A stretch of 64,000 bases of DNA from Juglans regia. Lineage: Eukaryota; Streptophyta; Magnoliopsida; Fagales; Juglandaceae. Made by a program: the position numbers and the translations under genes. The stretch covers positions 25,491,722 to 25,555,721 of the forward strand of contig NC_049912.1 in NCBI RefSeq assembly GCF_001411555.2, written 5' to 3'. Below are positions 33,101-45,887 of this stretch, piece after piece. The first letter of the stretch is position 1. Each line of letters starts with the position of its first letter. The notes beneath the pieces are model-generated. The model made no database searches and had not been told where the DNA came from. It saw only the letters and a list, made by a program, of their open reading frames with translations.

Positions 33101-36100
33101 CAGGAACGAAGTATATTTATGGAATGTGACATCAGTAACTGCCAAATTGATGGAGATATTGCCCCAAACCACCTTACTGGTTGTAATTCAAATCTGCCTG
33201 AGAGAAAATTAGTTAAGCTGTTTCACCAATGAGGCTGTCACATTCTAAAAGTTCTATTGAAACTTTTATAGCGTTATGAAAGTTTTGAATCCTACTTTTA
33301 ATATGAAATCGATAACTTTTATTTCTGCAGGTCCTTACCGCCATTGGGAATTTCTGCATTTGCTCTATAGCTGTGGGAATGATTCTTGAAATCATTGTGA
33401 TGTTCCCTGTACAGCATCGTTCATACAGGGATGGAATCAACAATCTTCTCGTTCTATTAATTGGAGGAATACCCATAGCTATGCCAACAGTATTATCCGT
33501 GACACTTGCTATTGGTTCTCATCGACTATCTCAACAGGTGCAAGTCATCATTGCCCTAAGTCAATCATATGATAGACCTACTATGAAATTTATACTACCA
33601 AAGTTTCTGTTGCAAATAATATGAAGTGGAAATCAAAGCATATCTGTGCCAAAATTGTCCTATGGATTTACGTTGTCCACATAATATTCACATTTGAAAT
33701 ACTTCTCATATTTATCAAATGAAAGATATTTTGATTTTGTGCTTCTCTATTATCAAACACAGCATCAAACTCAAAAGATCAATACTGAGATTGTTTGAAA
33801 CATTATTTTCATTTCCGAAGGGTGCCATAACAAAAAGGATGACAGCAATTGAAGAAATGGCAGGAATGGATGTCCTTTGCAGTGATAAAACTGGAACTCT
33901 GACACTGAATCGCCTCACTGTTGATCGGAACCTTATCGAGGTACGCAATCTGACTAGTGAGATTGTTGCTACAGGTAGTTTTTCCGCATTTAGTACATCA
34001 TGACAGAGTTTTGAGTTATTGGGCATTTTTATCTGAAAAGTTTTCACCATGGAAATCCACCTTTATTGTCCCAAAAATTTATCAAAGAATACACAAGTAT
34101 AAAAGTAATTTTTGGGACAGTTAAGCAACATGAGTAGTTTTCCTTCGGGAAAGCATGTTCAGTTTTGCCAAATTGATAGGCACTATGATATTCAACTTGA
34201 AACTTCCTCCATTTCTTGCTTACCATACAATGCTTTTAGATTGTATTTATTGAGTCTGGTAAGAAGATTGATGCTGATCTTGTAGAAAGAAATATTATCT
34301 TAAACTATATGTCATTGCTTTCGGTTGAAAATTTTATTCACAATAGACAGAAGAGGGACAAATTTATTCATATTTTTCATTTTTATTATACCCTGAATCA
34401 GTGTACAATATCAGTCACTTTGAATTATACTTTTTTATGGAAAATGCCTGTGCTCATTGAAATAATGAAGATGCTTGCTAAGTTGTTTTGGTCAGCTGCA
34501 TTCTTTTATGTAAATGCATCTTTTACATTTTTATTCCCGAGTCCTCACAGGGCTTGGCAAATTTTTGTAGTATTTAAGCATGAAGGTTATTTTACCAAGT
34601 AAAATTGTGAAAAGAAAAACTATCCGTGGCATGGAGTAAGAAAAGAAAATACAGCATTTTGTGTTTTATGGCTTGTTATTATGACGGGCTGCATTTCATC
34701 TATCAGATTGAAATATCTCTACTGTTGGATATGTCAACCTCAAATATTAAAGGCGGCTAACTACCTTGTGATACAAGGCTCCTGATATCTCTTTTCTGGA
34801 AATTAGAAGCTTCTGAATTTCTGTGCAGGGAACTCTAGGAAGAACGAGGAATTCAATTGCCTCATTTTTCCTAATAAGACTAACAGCCTAATACATACCT
34901 TGTGCAGGTTTTTAACAAAGATATGGACAAAGACATGGTTGTCTTGCTTGCAGCGAGAGCATCAAGACTGGAAAATCAAGATGCTATTGATGCGGCCATC
35001 GTTAACATGCTGTCTGATCCAAAAGAGGTAGCGCTGTAAATATGATATCTAAATTCTACTGAAGTTTCTTACTTATATCCCTTTGTTTGGGTGTACATGT
35101 TTATATGCATAAAACTAACTGAAAGTCTTTCTCGTCTTTTAGGCACGTTCAGATATCGAGGTAGTGCATTTCCTTCCATTCAATCCAGTGGACAAACGTA
35201 CTGCCATTACGTACATTGATTCTGATGGTAACTGGCATCGTGCCAGCAAAGGTGCTCCCGAACAGGTATCCTTATTTTCATAACATTCACCCAAATATTT
35301 CATGTTTCCTGATCTTCTCCTTCTCGCATGACCTTTTAGTGCAAAGTTTGCTTCTGAAGTTTCAACCATTGTATTGATGAAAAGTGCTATAAAAGAACGG
35401 TTCCTCAGTTTATTACTAATAAACCACAAGTCGTAGGATTTGGTAATGGTGTACCGAATATAATTTATCTTACAGGAACTGTATCAGAACATGAATTGTT
35501 GTCTATAATGTTTGTCTAAATGTCAGATTCTAAATCTTTGCAAAGAGAAACAAGAGATTGCTGGAAAAGTGCATGCTATCATTGACAAATTTGCTGAAAG
35601 GGGCTTACGATCTCTAGGAGTTGCTTATCAGGTATAGCACATTGCTATCTGTTTTTACTTTTTATTCCCGAAGTTAGGTTGTAATAACTAGTGAATTTAG
35701 TAGGTTAATTTGCACTTAAAAGATAAAATCTTGAAATTGGAGAGCATTTCATCATTTGAGCAATTATTTAAAAGCCAAATCATCTGATCATCCTTCCAGG
35801 CAGTTCCGGAAAGAACTAAAGAGGCTCCTGGAGGTCCTTGGACATTTTGTGGGTTGTTACCCTTGTTTGATCCTCCAAGACATGATAGTGCTGAGACCAT
35901 CCGCAGAGCACTTAACCTTGGAGTCAATGTTAAGATGATTACAGGTACATGTAAATTGCTAATGATATGATAAAGACTTCATATACTTCCAAGAATCAAT
36001 TTCTGCCTTTATTTATAGTACTCATTTAAGTGTTGATACTGATTTTTTTTCTCTCATATGATTGTTTCCACTCACTGAAGCTCGCACTATGTGAGCAGAT

Positions 36101-39100
36101 AGAGGACACTTTTATTTTTTACTCTTCCCTAATTTTTCTGCATGAGAAAAGTAGATATTTATTTCATTAGGCATGTCTTGGCTGCTGAAATCATGTCAAA
36201 ACTTTGAAAGAAGAAACCAGTGTTTAGACTGCTAACAAGAAAATCACCTCAGAGGTGGAGAACTCAGTGAAGCATCATAATTACACAGATTATTCGCAGT
36301 TCTCCATGCATCCAACAATCAACATTCCACTGTATCAATAAGTATCAGGAACTATAATCTGAATATGAACTGAAACATGGAAATCGAGAACGAGTTGATA
36401 CAAATGATAATCTGCCCAGAATTCAAAGATTCACTAATGATGGTCAACTCCCCAGTGCTTGCCAAATTTTCCCTCAGTATGCTACTGATTTGGAGAATTT
36501 AAAGAAAAATTTTATCAGTTGACAATGAATTGATTGAAATAAGAATGCTGCCCGGAGCTCTTAGGCTCACTAAAGATGCTAAAAAACCTGTGATTCAATC
36601 ACTACTTTTCCTCTCGACGCGTCAATGATTTGGGGAACATAAATAAAAATATACCTTTCAAGAAATGCAATCTGAAGCATTTACCAGGTCTCAGCCAGGT
36701 TCTACCGGTTCTAAGCATCAATGGATACACATGTAAATCCTTAAGAAAACGTCAACTCCTATTATTTCTTCTTCACAATATTATAGCTAGGACTTGTGCA
36801 TCGCTTTGTGATTAACCCATTTTATCTTTCACATTTTCCTCTTAAAATATAATTGAGAACTCTGCTGCTGTAAGTTGCTATACATTTGTGTAAACATTTT
36901 TGTTTTCTAGTTAATATCAGAAAGCTTTGGGCAGGAATGCCAAATAGATATAATAATATGTAAATATATGTCCTCATGAAGGTGATCAGTTGGCAATTGC
37001 AAAGGAAACAGGCAGACGACTTGGTATGGGAACAAATATGTACCCCTCTTCTTCATTGTTGGGCCGTGAAAAAGATGAAAATGAAGCTCTTCCAGTGAAT
37101 GAGCTTATTGAAAAGGCAGATGGCTTTGCTGGTGTATTCCCTGGTATTTAAATCTAATACTTATCTCCTGAAAACTTCATTCTTATTCTTCTTATTCTTG
37201 TTGGGTGGTGATTTACTTGGTTTGAATTAAAAGAAAAATGCTAACTACATCATGAAAGTGTATTTTCTTTATTTCTCTCTTATATTTTTTAGTAACTTCT
37301 ACCCCCATGTCAGTTGATTTTCTTGAGGCCTCTCAGAAACCATAAAGCATAAACTTTGAGTAATTATATGTATTAGGCTTATATATCATTCGTATCAACA
37401 AATTTACAAAATTCTAGGGCCTAAGTATGGCAAGGTTTCCAACTGACTTATCATATAAATGACCTCAGAGAAGTAACTGTCCTTGCATACTTGATTGCTA
37501 AAAAAAATACATGATTGATTTCATGAAAATCTCTGTAGTTTCCGGAAAAAACAATGTTATGTATACGTTTCATAGTATAGTCATGTCTCGTGGTGATTTT
37601 ATATTTCCTGTTACCTTTCAGAACATAAGTACGAAATTGTGAAAATTTTACAAGAAAAAAAGCATGTGGTTGGAATGACTGGGGATGGTGTGAATGATGC
37701 ACCTGCGCTAAAGAAAGCAGATATTGGAATAGCAGTGGCAGATGCTACAGATGCTGCAAGAAGTGCTTCCGATATAGTCTTAACTGAACCTGGCTTAAGT
37801 GTGATTATCAGTGCTGTTTTAACTAGCAGAGCGATATTCCAAAGAATGAAGAATTATACAGTTGAGTATCGATCTTTTCTTCTATTTATAATGATGTTAA
37901 CATTATTTCTGCAGCACCAAGGTCTATAATAGGTGCTTGTAGGGAAAAATTGAAAACCTGGAAAATACGATTCATTTTTTTAGAAGTTCACTGTGTTTGT
38001 CCCCATTTTGATTTAAGATCCTACCTTGCCTTTAACTTACTTTGGACCATTAGAATGGCTTGACCACCATACAAGTATAACGTCTTATACTATCACTGTC
38101 TTTTCTTGGGGTTGGAGATATCCTAAGATCAACAAGCATTTATGTCAAAACTGTTTAATGTCAAAACTAATTAGCTTGCATAAATATGCAGATATATGCT
38201 GTCTCCATAACCATAAGGATTGTGGTAAGTTAGGATTCTTTTTTCTATTGCACCAGTCCCAATGCTAATGTTTTAGCCTGATTTTTTCTTTAATATCATA
38301 TAGTTATTCAAAATCAACTTTTTTGCAGCTAGGTTTTGTGCTTTTAGCCTTGATATGGGAATATGACTTCCCACCTTTCATGGTTCTGATAATAGCAATA
38401 CTGAATGATGGTAATATTTCAAGTAGCCTATGTTTTTTTTTTATTAATAATGAATTTTACATTCAGGAACTTCCTCTGTTTGCTGGAACTCTTCACATCT
38501 ATTTTTTTACTAACTCTGATTACAGAATGGACCAGATAGTTTGTAAAACAGAAAAATTAACTAGACGAGAAGGGAAATATAATATTGAAATTGTTTAGCA
38601 ACTTTAGCTGTACATAAGAAATATGTCTCATCTGGTTTTAAAGCATTTTCTCATATTGTTGCCTAGTTATCTTTTACCTTGTCTTGAGAATTTATTTTGG
38701 AACCATTATATAATTAAAATTATAATCTAATTTAATTTAATTTTCCAATAAAGTGGTATCAAACTTCATTATTAACTGTCAATGGCAGCACACAATCTTC
38801 TCCAAATTCTCTAGACAAAACATATTGTTGAGTTTAGGAACAAAGTTCAAGTATTTTTGCAAAATATTATAACCAAATTGAGAGACAATTGGATGAATAT
38901 GCATACGGTTTGCTTTAAGTTTCTCATCACAATTCACAAATCAAAATTAAAAACCAATATTATTAACAGAAAGTATAGGAAGAGTTTTTTATATCATTAA
39001 TGCTTAGCCATTTGGAACACTGTAACTTCTTTTTTTTTCTCAAAGGTTTGTGTACTTGAATTAGGGACCATCATGACAATTGCTCAAGATCGGGTAAAGC

Positions 39101-40469
39101 CTTCTCCCATGCCAGACAGTTGGAAGCTCAATGAAATATTTGCAACCGGAATTGTCATTGGCACATATCTTGCCTTGGTTACTGTTCTGTTTTACTGGGT
39201 TGTAGTGGGCACCACTTTTTTTGAGGTATAAAACTCATCAAACTTGTTTTATGAACTTTCTTCTGGAGAGGCTGTATGAAGGGAGTAGAGAAATAGATAC
39301 AAACTGTTTTATTTGCTATACCTGATTGTTGTATGTATCAATTATCCATGCCACTGTAGACGCACTTCAACTTAAGATCCTTATCTAGCAACAGTGAGGA
39401 AGTTTCATCAGCTGTATATTTGCAAGTTAGCATCATCAGCCAGGCTCTCATATTTGTTACACGCAGTCAGGGGTGGTCGTTTCTAGAGCGGCCCGGAACT
39501 CTGTTGATGTGTGCATTTGTGGTGGCTCAACTGGTAAGGTTCTTGCAGAAAGGACATGTGTCTCTTCAAATATTTCCAACAAGAGCAAATTTGACGATCT
39601 CATGAATAGATATTTCTTATAAATCTACTAAATCAAACCGAGCAGAGTTTCATAGCATTAGCTGAGATTTGCAGTTCTACATGTTTAGGTGGCAACTGTA
39701 ATTGCGGTCTATGCAAATATTAGCTTTGCTTACATCAGTGGAATTGGATGGGGATGGGCTGGTGTTATATGGTTATATAGTTTGGTCTTCTATGTACCGC
39801 TGGATATAATCAAGTTCATAGTGCGCTACGCATGGAGTGGAGAGGCTTGGAATCTCTTATTTGATAGAAAGGTTAGTGGCGTTTTCATTGCTCCATGGTA
39901 ATCATTATCATCTCTCTATGAGAAATAACCTTTCTTAGAATGATTCTTCTTGCTTTGTCGTTATTTTTGTTTTGAGCAGACAGCTTTTACTTCTAAGAAA
40001 GATTACGGAAAGGAAGACAGGGCAGCCAAGTGGATACTTTCTCAAAGAAGTCTGCAAGGATTGATGTCTTCAGAATTGGAGAAAAATGGGAAGCGATCTT
40101 CTTTGATTGCTGAACAGGCTAGGCGGCGTGCTGAAATAGCCAGGTACTACAAAGTTTTAATCGTATTATCTCTTCACCACGACCCCCTTCCAGAATTTAT
40201 TTTGAGTGGGGTTCAATACCATGGAAATTAGTTAGATTGCAGAAGTCTTTCTACCTTCCTGCTGCATTAACTTAGTCTACTGACTTGTATTTTTTTTTTT
40301 CCCCAATTAGTTGAATATTTTGGCATTGAATGTTAATTGAAGTGCACTTGCTATAAACTTTGAATTTCGCAGGCTAGGGGAGATACACACTCTGAGAGGA
40401 CATGTAGAGTCTGTAGTGAGGCTTAAGAATTTGGACTTGAATTTGATCAAGTCGGCTCATACAGTCTGA
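30148..40469 (+). CDS. AHA10: P3A proton-pumping ATPase, AHA10/PH5/TT13 type, 950 aa
   Basis: Twenty-one coding exons: 30148-30213, 30306-30425, 30822-30920, 31019-31156, 32483-32617, 32850-33029, 33331-33537, 33821-33940, 34908-35027, 35143-35265, 35527-35631, 35800-35944, 36982-37143, 37622-37860, 38192-38224, 38329-38410, 39065-39225, 39360-39533, 39689-39871, 39980-40143, 40373-40469. They total 951 codons. Key sites are TGES (190-193), DKTGT with phospho-acceptor D337, TGDGVNDAP (about 593-601), and the proton-path pair R662/D691. The C-terminal R domain ends SAHTV; T949 is the penultimate Thr used for 14-3-3 binding. The HTV rather than YTV end, [15 protein letters not shown] and [10 protein letters not shown] favour AHA10/PH5 over the housekeeping AHA1/2 type. 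AHA10 and PH5 act at the vacuolar membrane in proanthocyanidin and vacuolar-pH pathways; that location is inferred. Intron 5 uses a GC donor and exon 15 has only 33 bases. Confidence 0.96.
31540..32080. repeat. Transposon-like insert in intron 4 with repeated CTCGAGC words
   Basis: Within the 1.3 kb intron a segment carries many copies of the words CTCGAGC, GGTCGAGC and CTTGCTCGAG within about 200 bases (31800-32020). It has no coding content. The density of the word is out of keeping with the AT-rich intron, so I read it as a transposon remnant; its limits are uncertain. Confidence 0.35.
32774..32812. repeat. (TAA)n microsatellite in intron 5
   Basis: About thirteen TAA/AAT units shortly before exon 6 of the proton-pump gene. 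Confidence 0.9.
36370..36670. repeat. Diverged tandem duplication in intron 12
   Basis: Two stretches about 140 bases apart share the order CTGCCC..., TTCACTAATGATG/CTCACTAAAGATG, a TTTTCC run and TGATTTGG(A/G)GAA. They look like an old tandem duplication or a repeated non-coding element inside the unusually long intron 12 (35945-36981). No protein is recognisable. Confidence 0.35.
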
Positions 40470-43026
40470 TGTAAAATAGAAAAACTGTATCACTCAGTTC
40501 TCTAGTGAAGGCAAACCTGGCAGCATTGCTCACATGACTAATGTCGACTGTAATCAGCGAAGGAAAAACCATTTCTCATGTAAGGTTCTGGAAATGGCAT
40601 TGGTGATCCATGCAGGGTTCTCAATTCTTTGGCTCCAAAGGTCAGGATTGCATCACGAATTGGGTCTTCAGCTATATAAATTATGCTATTTCTTAGTAGG
40701 ATTGCAATTTTTGACAGAGAAGAGGACTATCCTGAGCTTTGAGCTTTGGATATTCTTGCTTTTATTTGCGGAGCTTTGATGTAATAGATAGGCAATTCCC
40801 ATACAAATAAAGAAAATCAGACTGTTCTTTTTGCCAGAATTCATGGATCTTAATATAAGTTTGGAGTTGAGACAATTTCATTGTATTGCCAGAAGCATTC
40901 ATATGTGCCATGCATGAAACTGGAAATGGGTTGGTAATGCAAACAGAAACGTTAGCTGGGTGATATACTAAGGATAAGAGGTAGTCCCTGACCTGGCAGA
41001 AATTTTCTGCAGCTATAATAAATTAGGCATGCTTTTACCTATCAAAATAAATTAGGCAGGCCTTTGAAGTTTGCTCCAAAAGTAGGTCGGTTTGGTGTAG
41101 AAATCTTGCTTGGCAAGAAGAAGATAACTTCAACACTAAACGACTAATCGTTTTATATGAACAGGTGTTAATCCTCATCAATTAAAACTTCTGTTTTGAC
41201 ACGGCCTGATGGACAGTACTCTATAATCATTATTTTAGAGGTAGTAATAGACACCCTGCAATCAATATCTCAGTCGTTTACAGTGAGGGCTAAGAGTCAT
41301 TCCCATAAAACTTGAGACTGCATTCTTTGGGGAGAAAGCCGAGAAACCGTAAATATATATATATATATATATATATTTTTTAAAGAAGAAGACGGTACTT
41401 TAATTTTATTAAAAAATCTTCACTTGTGGCAGAGAAAAATCGTAGTTACAACCAGATACGTGGGAATATAAATAAGCATAAAACCAAAATCGCATCAAAA
41501 AATACTAAAACAATTAAACACAGTACAAAACTAAAAGATGTACAGGGTAAAAAAACAGAACAGACAAAAGATAACCAACCCTAAACAATAAATAAATAAA
41601 AAAACCTGCAAAAAAAGACACATGCAAATGAGAATAACAAAACAAGTAAATCACAAACAACTTATCAGGAGCGACACTAAGAGATCCGCAAATAAGGAAG
41701 ACCAATTATGTCTATGCGAAGAATACCTCTTAAACTGCTAGGTAACGTACAATTATCACTAGACCAATCCGAATTTAATGAAGTATTGTAGTCCACTTGA
41801 TGACTGCATTCTTATTGTACATTATGAGAAGCATTATTTAGAAAATAGATTTTCTTAGAAAGAGGACATGTTGATAATAAGCTCCTTTCCGAGCCTTGTA
41901 AAGATTCAAGGAAAGCTCAAACCACATTTAGATCAGCACTCGAACAGGATTAGTAAAGTTATAATCGGAGTTGTTTGAAATTATTATCAAAGCCAAGAAC
42001 TTCTTACTTGATTCCCAACCAGCATTAAAATACTCTGGTATCACATCTCTCATTCCAAATTTAATTTCTGTTCACTCCTCATCCACGTTCTTCAAATGTG
42101 CATGCCTCAAAGAAGAAACTAACTCGGCACAGTTAAGATGATAATACTCATCAACATGAGAATGCGTGCTATAACATGCTAATAATGCTACTTCATTAAC
42201 ACAAGTAATTGGTTAGCCTTTTCCATTTCAACCAAAAACTTACAGTCGATGGACTGAAATATCTTTCTGCCATCGGAACTCTCTGCAGCTTCTACTATAT
42301 TATTGAAACTGGGTAAATAACAGAGAGATTCTGGCCGTCCCCCTCCCCACAGAGGCCTTGTTACTGAACCGTCATTGAAGTATATCAAACCAACCTATCA
42401 CTTTACTCGACTTTTTCTTATTTTCTACTCAACAGTTTTGATCAGAAAGAAGATTCAAAGTCACAGACATCTCACGCACGGAGCTTAAATGGGACATGGG
42501 ATATACGGCCATTATTTTTGTTGTTGCAGGGAAGGGAGGCCGAGTACTGTAAATGTGCAGACAATGTTATGATCTGAGAAGATCCGACAGAAAACGAAGA
42601 AATAATATAAGTCAACAGGTCGCATGAAAAGGTTTAATGATAAAAAAATTGCGTCTTTGATGTGGGAATGCGTCGAACTCATGGATTGGAAAAAGAATTC
42701 GTATACGTCTGGGTTGAAACTTGAAAGCATGCATGTGATATGATCCGCAATGTACTCTCAGAACATCTAGTTGGCCTCGTATCACTCGCAAACTTGCCCG
42801 AGCAGCCAAATTAAGTCAATGAATTAGACAGTATCGTTGTAACGCTGAACGATTCAAAGTCAAGCTCACCTTGGTCACTGATCAGTAAAGTTCGGGAGAA
42901 GTTCTATAGCACTTGGGTTATCAGCAAAATGCTCTTGGTACTCTCTAACATTCATTTATAATATGTTTGTCAACAGCTTTGGAAGCTTTATATATATACC
43001 CATCTGTCTCTCTGATCTCTCTGTCA
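40470..43026. other. 3' flank of the proton-pump gene and intergenic DNA
   Basis: 40470-40860 is the likely 3' UTR. A (AT)n run lies at 41352-41375. The stretch 41380-41470, read on the minus strand, resembles a LINE 3' tail (ends TTTAATAAAATTAAAGTACC) but no reverse transcriptase frame follows it. Nothing else is supported until the receptor-kinase relic. Confidence 0.45.
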
Positions 43027-45004
43027 ATGGCCGGAGGAGTGCCCTTCTCTGCAGCACTCACTGCCCTTATTGTTCTTATGTCGATGGTCCACAAACTTGC
43101 AGTATCAAGGATAGCCATCACTGTGCTCCTTCTTCGTGCGGCAATATCCACGGCATAAGGTATCCTTTTCGACTCAGAAACGATCCAGCAAACTGCGGCG
43201 ACACAAGATATAACCTGTCATGTGAGAACAACAAAACACTGGTGTTACTTCTTATTTTCTGCAAAATACCACGTACGGAGAATCAATTACAATAACTTCA
43301 CAATCCGAGTTGTAGACTCAGAACTTCAGAAGATCAATAATTTCTCCACCATCCCTCATTATGTTCTTACAAGTGTCGACAATTTCAGTTCTTGGGATCC
43401 GTACACCCCGATATCATCAAGAGGTGTGGTTTTCGTGAGCTGCGAAAAGCCAATGAATTCTCCATCCTATCTGAACACTTGATCTACTTGCTTTGATGAT
43501 AATGATCATGGAGTGTATTACTCCAACTCTTCTTCATCCCATTCAAAGAAGTATAGATATGCCATAGATGGACAGATGAATGCAGCAGATGTGGAGTACT
43601 CGTGCCGGATTGAGCAAATGGTATGGTCATCTTGGCCGGGAAATGAAGACTCAATTAAGATCTCCACAATGTAATGGCGTATGGTTTTGAGTTTTCATGG
43701 CTGAATTTTAATGGTGAGGAAAAAAGAATGCATATTTATTATAATTACAGATTTCTTTCTTTCTTTTGTGAATTATACATTGGATTTTTTTTTTTTTTTA
43801 AAAAACTGACTAATCATTCATGCACGTACGTACTTTCTCAAACCAGGAGGATTCCTTGGCATTTCACATGGGGTATTCAATGGTGAGGTCTCTATCTCAA
43901 AAAGGTGTTCAAAGGTGTCATCAGTGATCTATACATATTATATATAATTGGATGGGCTGTGCTCGATGATGATGACATAAGTCCTACTAATGGAATAATT
44001 CCATGTGCTTGATCACTTTTATCGATTGATCGATCGATCTCAAACTTATAGCTATAGGCCTTTTTTAATTTCTTTTATAGATCTCAAAAACAAAGGAAAA
44101 AGAGGATAAAGACAGTAATTTTTCCCAAGGAATTAGCTTCCTATCTTGAATAAAAAAAAAAAAAAATCCTTTACATGATGCCATGGTGCGTGTGCTTAAG
44201 TCCATGATTTCTTTTTTGAAGTAAAAAAGTTGGTAAGAACCTCATCATGATCTCCACTTTTAAAAATATGCTTCAACGTGCAGTGAAAGTTATACTGGGA
44301 ACTCCATGTGTGCATGATTGTGTTTTTGATCTATAAATGGCGTACGTAGGAGGCATTTATCAATGTTTGTACGATATTATTGCTGTTGAGGAGTTTTTCC
44401 AAAGTCATAATAACCTCGTGCCAATCAGGTATTCTTACTCAGAGATCATTAAAAAGATGACAAAAAATTTCGTGGAAAAAATAGGAGAGAAGGAGGCTAT
44501 ATATGGTACTGTATTGAAGGGAACGCTTCGAAGTGGTCGATCGTATGTCTTGTAGCTGTGAAGATGTTCGGCAAGTATATATAAAGCAAATAGAAAAGAA
44601 TTTATCAATAAAGTTGCAACAATAGGAAGGATTCGACCATGTTAATGTAGTGCAACTCATTGGCTTTTGTGTTCATGGATCCAAACGTGCTCTTTCATAT
44701 GAGTTCATGCCCAATAAAACTTCAAGGAATTTGCAGAACATTCAAGCACTCAAATTTACTTTTCTACCTGAGTTTATGACCAATTTTAGGATGGAAAAGA
44801 CATAGAAATAGAAGGTGTCATAGAAAAGAAATTAAAGAAAGCATGTTAAAAGATCATGATTATAGTCGCATTATGGTGCATACAGATGAGGCTTTGTGAT
44901 CGTCCGTCAATGAATGAAATAGTGAAAATGCTTGAAAGTGAAGAATGCTTATTACCAATGCCTCCCAAACCTTTCCTATCATCAATTCAATCAGGTGATC
45001 AATG
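43027..45004 (+). pseudogene. LRK10-like (GUB_WAK domain) receptor kinase, broken
   Basis: The relic starts with a signal peptide (MAGGVPFSAALTALIVLMSM) and then continues in another frame with the extracellular cysteine domain: CAPSSCGNIHGIRYPFRL, DPANCGDTRYNLSCENN, NYNNFTIRVVD, VFVSCEKPMNSPSY, CRIEQM. Frame shifts are needed near 43090 and 43255, and a TGA interrupts after SPSYLNT (about 43482). A second-exon kinase portion survives in pieces: RYSYSEIIKKMTKNF and EAIYGTVLKGTLRSG (44430-44545), HVNVVQLIGF-like and MPNK words (44630-44720), and the kinase end [26 protein letters not shown] with PPKPFLSS (44865-44990), stop at about 45004. The HRD/DFG core is missing. Family members are cell-surface kinases related to wheat LRK10; this copy cannot make one. 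Confidence 0.85.
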
Positions 45005-45117
45005 AATCCATTCAACCACATCTTAAATGCTAATTGATTGATACCTCAGTTGATCTACAAGGAAAAACTAGCATGCATGCAATATCCTGATCATTCAATG
45101 GATTAGGCATTTATTAA

Positions 45118-45265
45118 TTTTTTTATATTTGTAGTCGTTTTGAAAAAGAGTAAGATTTATTATTAAAAATTAAAAAAGAAAAATTATGTGGATCAATATT
45201 TATTCATTTTTTAAAAATAATTATACGATACTTGCGCACTCACGATTATAATTATCATTTCTCAA
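45118..45265. repeat. Palindromic AT-rich MITE, family B copy
   Basis: The centre ATTTATTATTAAAAATTAAA and right arm TTATACGATACTTGCGCACT match the family layout. It lies just upstream of the Tourist-like element. Confidence 0.5.
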
Positions 45266-45315
45266 AACTCTCTATCTAACAATATTAATTTTCAAATTAT
45301 ATATATACTTCCTTA

Positions 45316-45884
45316 GAGCATTCTCATTGGATTAGCTAAAAGCTAAATCCAATTAGAATTTAGCTATTAGGTCATAAAATCTCTCACATTGAATTAGCTA
45401 TATTCCAAAGTCAGTAAAGTCTAAACTAATTTTCAAATTTGGAACACACTATTCATTCATCAAATCATTTTTATATTATTTCTTTCTCTCTCATTTTAAT
45501 ATAAATTATTTCTCTGATCTCCATTTTAAATGACCATTTTAAATGACAATTGAAAAAATATAATTAGAATACAATTACTAATTAATATATAATATTATGA
45601 ATAGTAAAATATGATAAAATAAAATAAATTCATAATTAAAAAAATTAAAAAAATTTCAAAATTATTAATTATTCATTACTATATAATGAATAAATGGATA
45701 ATTCAATTTAGAGATTTGATGTGAATAGTCAAAGTTAAATTCATTTTATATTATTTTATTGTCATATAATGAAAAAATAGCTATTCCAATATAGAAACTT
45801 ATGTGAATGTAATAGCTAAATATTAAATTCATTTTGTATTCATCAAAAATATATTTTAATTTAACTAATCCAACAAGAGTGCTC
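45316..45884. mobile_element. Tourist-like MITE (PIF/Harbinger), 569 bp, with TTA duplication
   Basis: The ends GAGCATTCTCATTGGATTAG (45316) and, inverted, GAGCACTCTTGTTGGATTAG (from 45884) agree at about 17 of 20 positions, and both continue into CTAAA/TTAAA. The element is flanked by TTA at 45313-45315 and 45885-45887, the duplication preferred by PIF/Harbinger elements. The body is AT-rich and non-coding, with internal TTAGCTA words. Confidence 0.85.
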
Positions 45885-45887
45885 TTA

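Noticed and set aside
37861..37929. Read-through of proton-pump exon 14 (NYTVEYRSF...)
   Set aside because: The family continues [11 protein letters not shown], which is found exactly in the 33-base exon at 38192, so the read-through is intron.
41380..41720. Minus-strand LINE copy downstream of the proton pump
   Set aside because: Only a tail-like stretch is visible; no reverse transcriptase residues could be read, so it is mentioned but not called.
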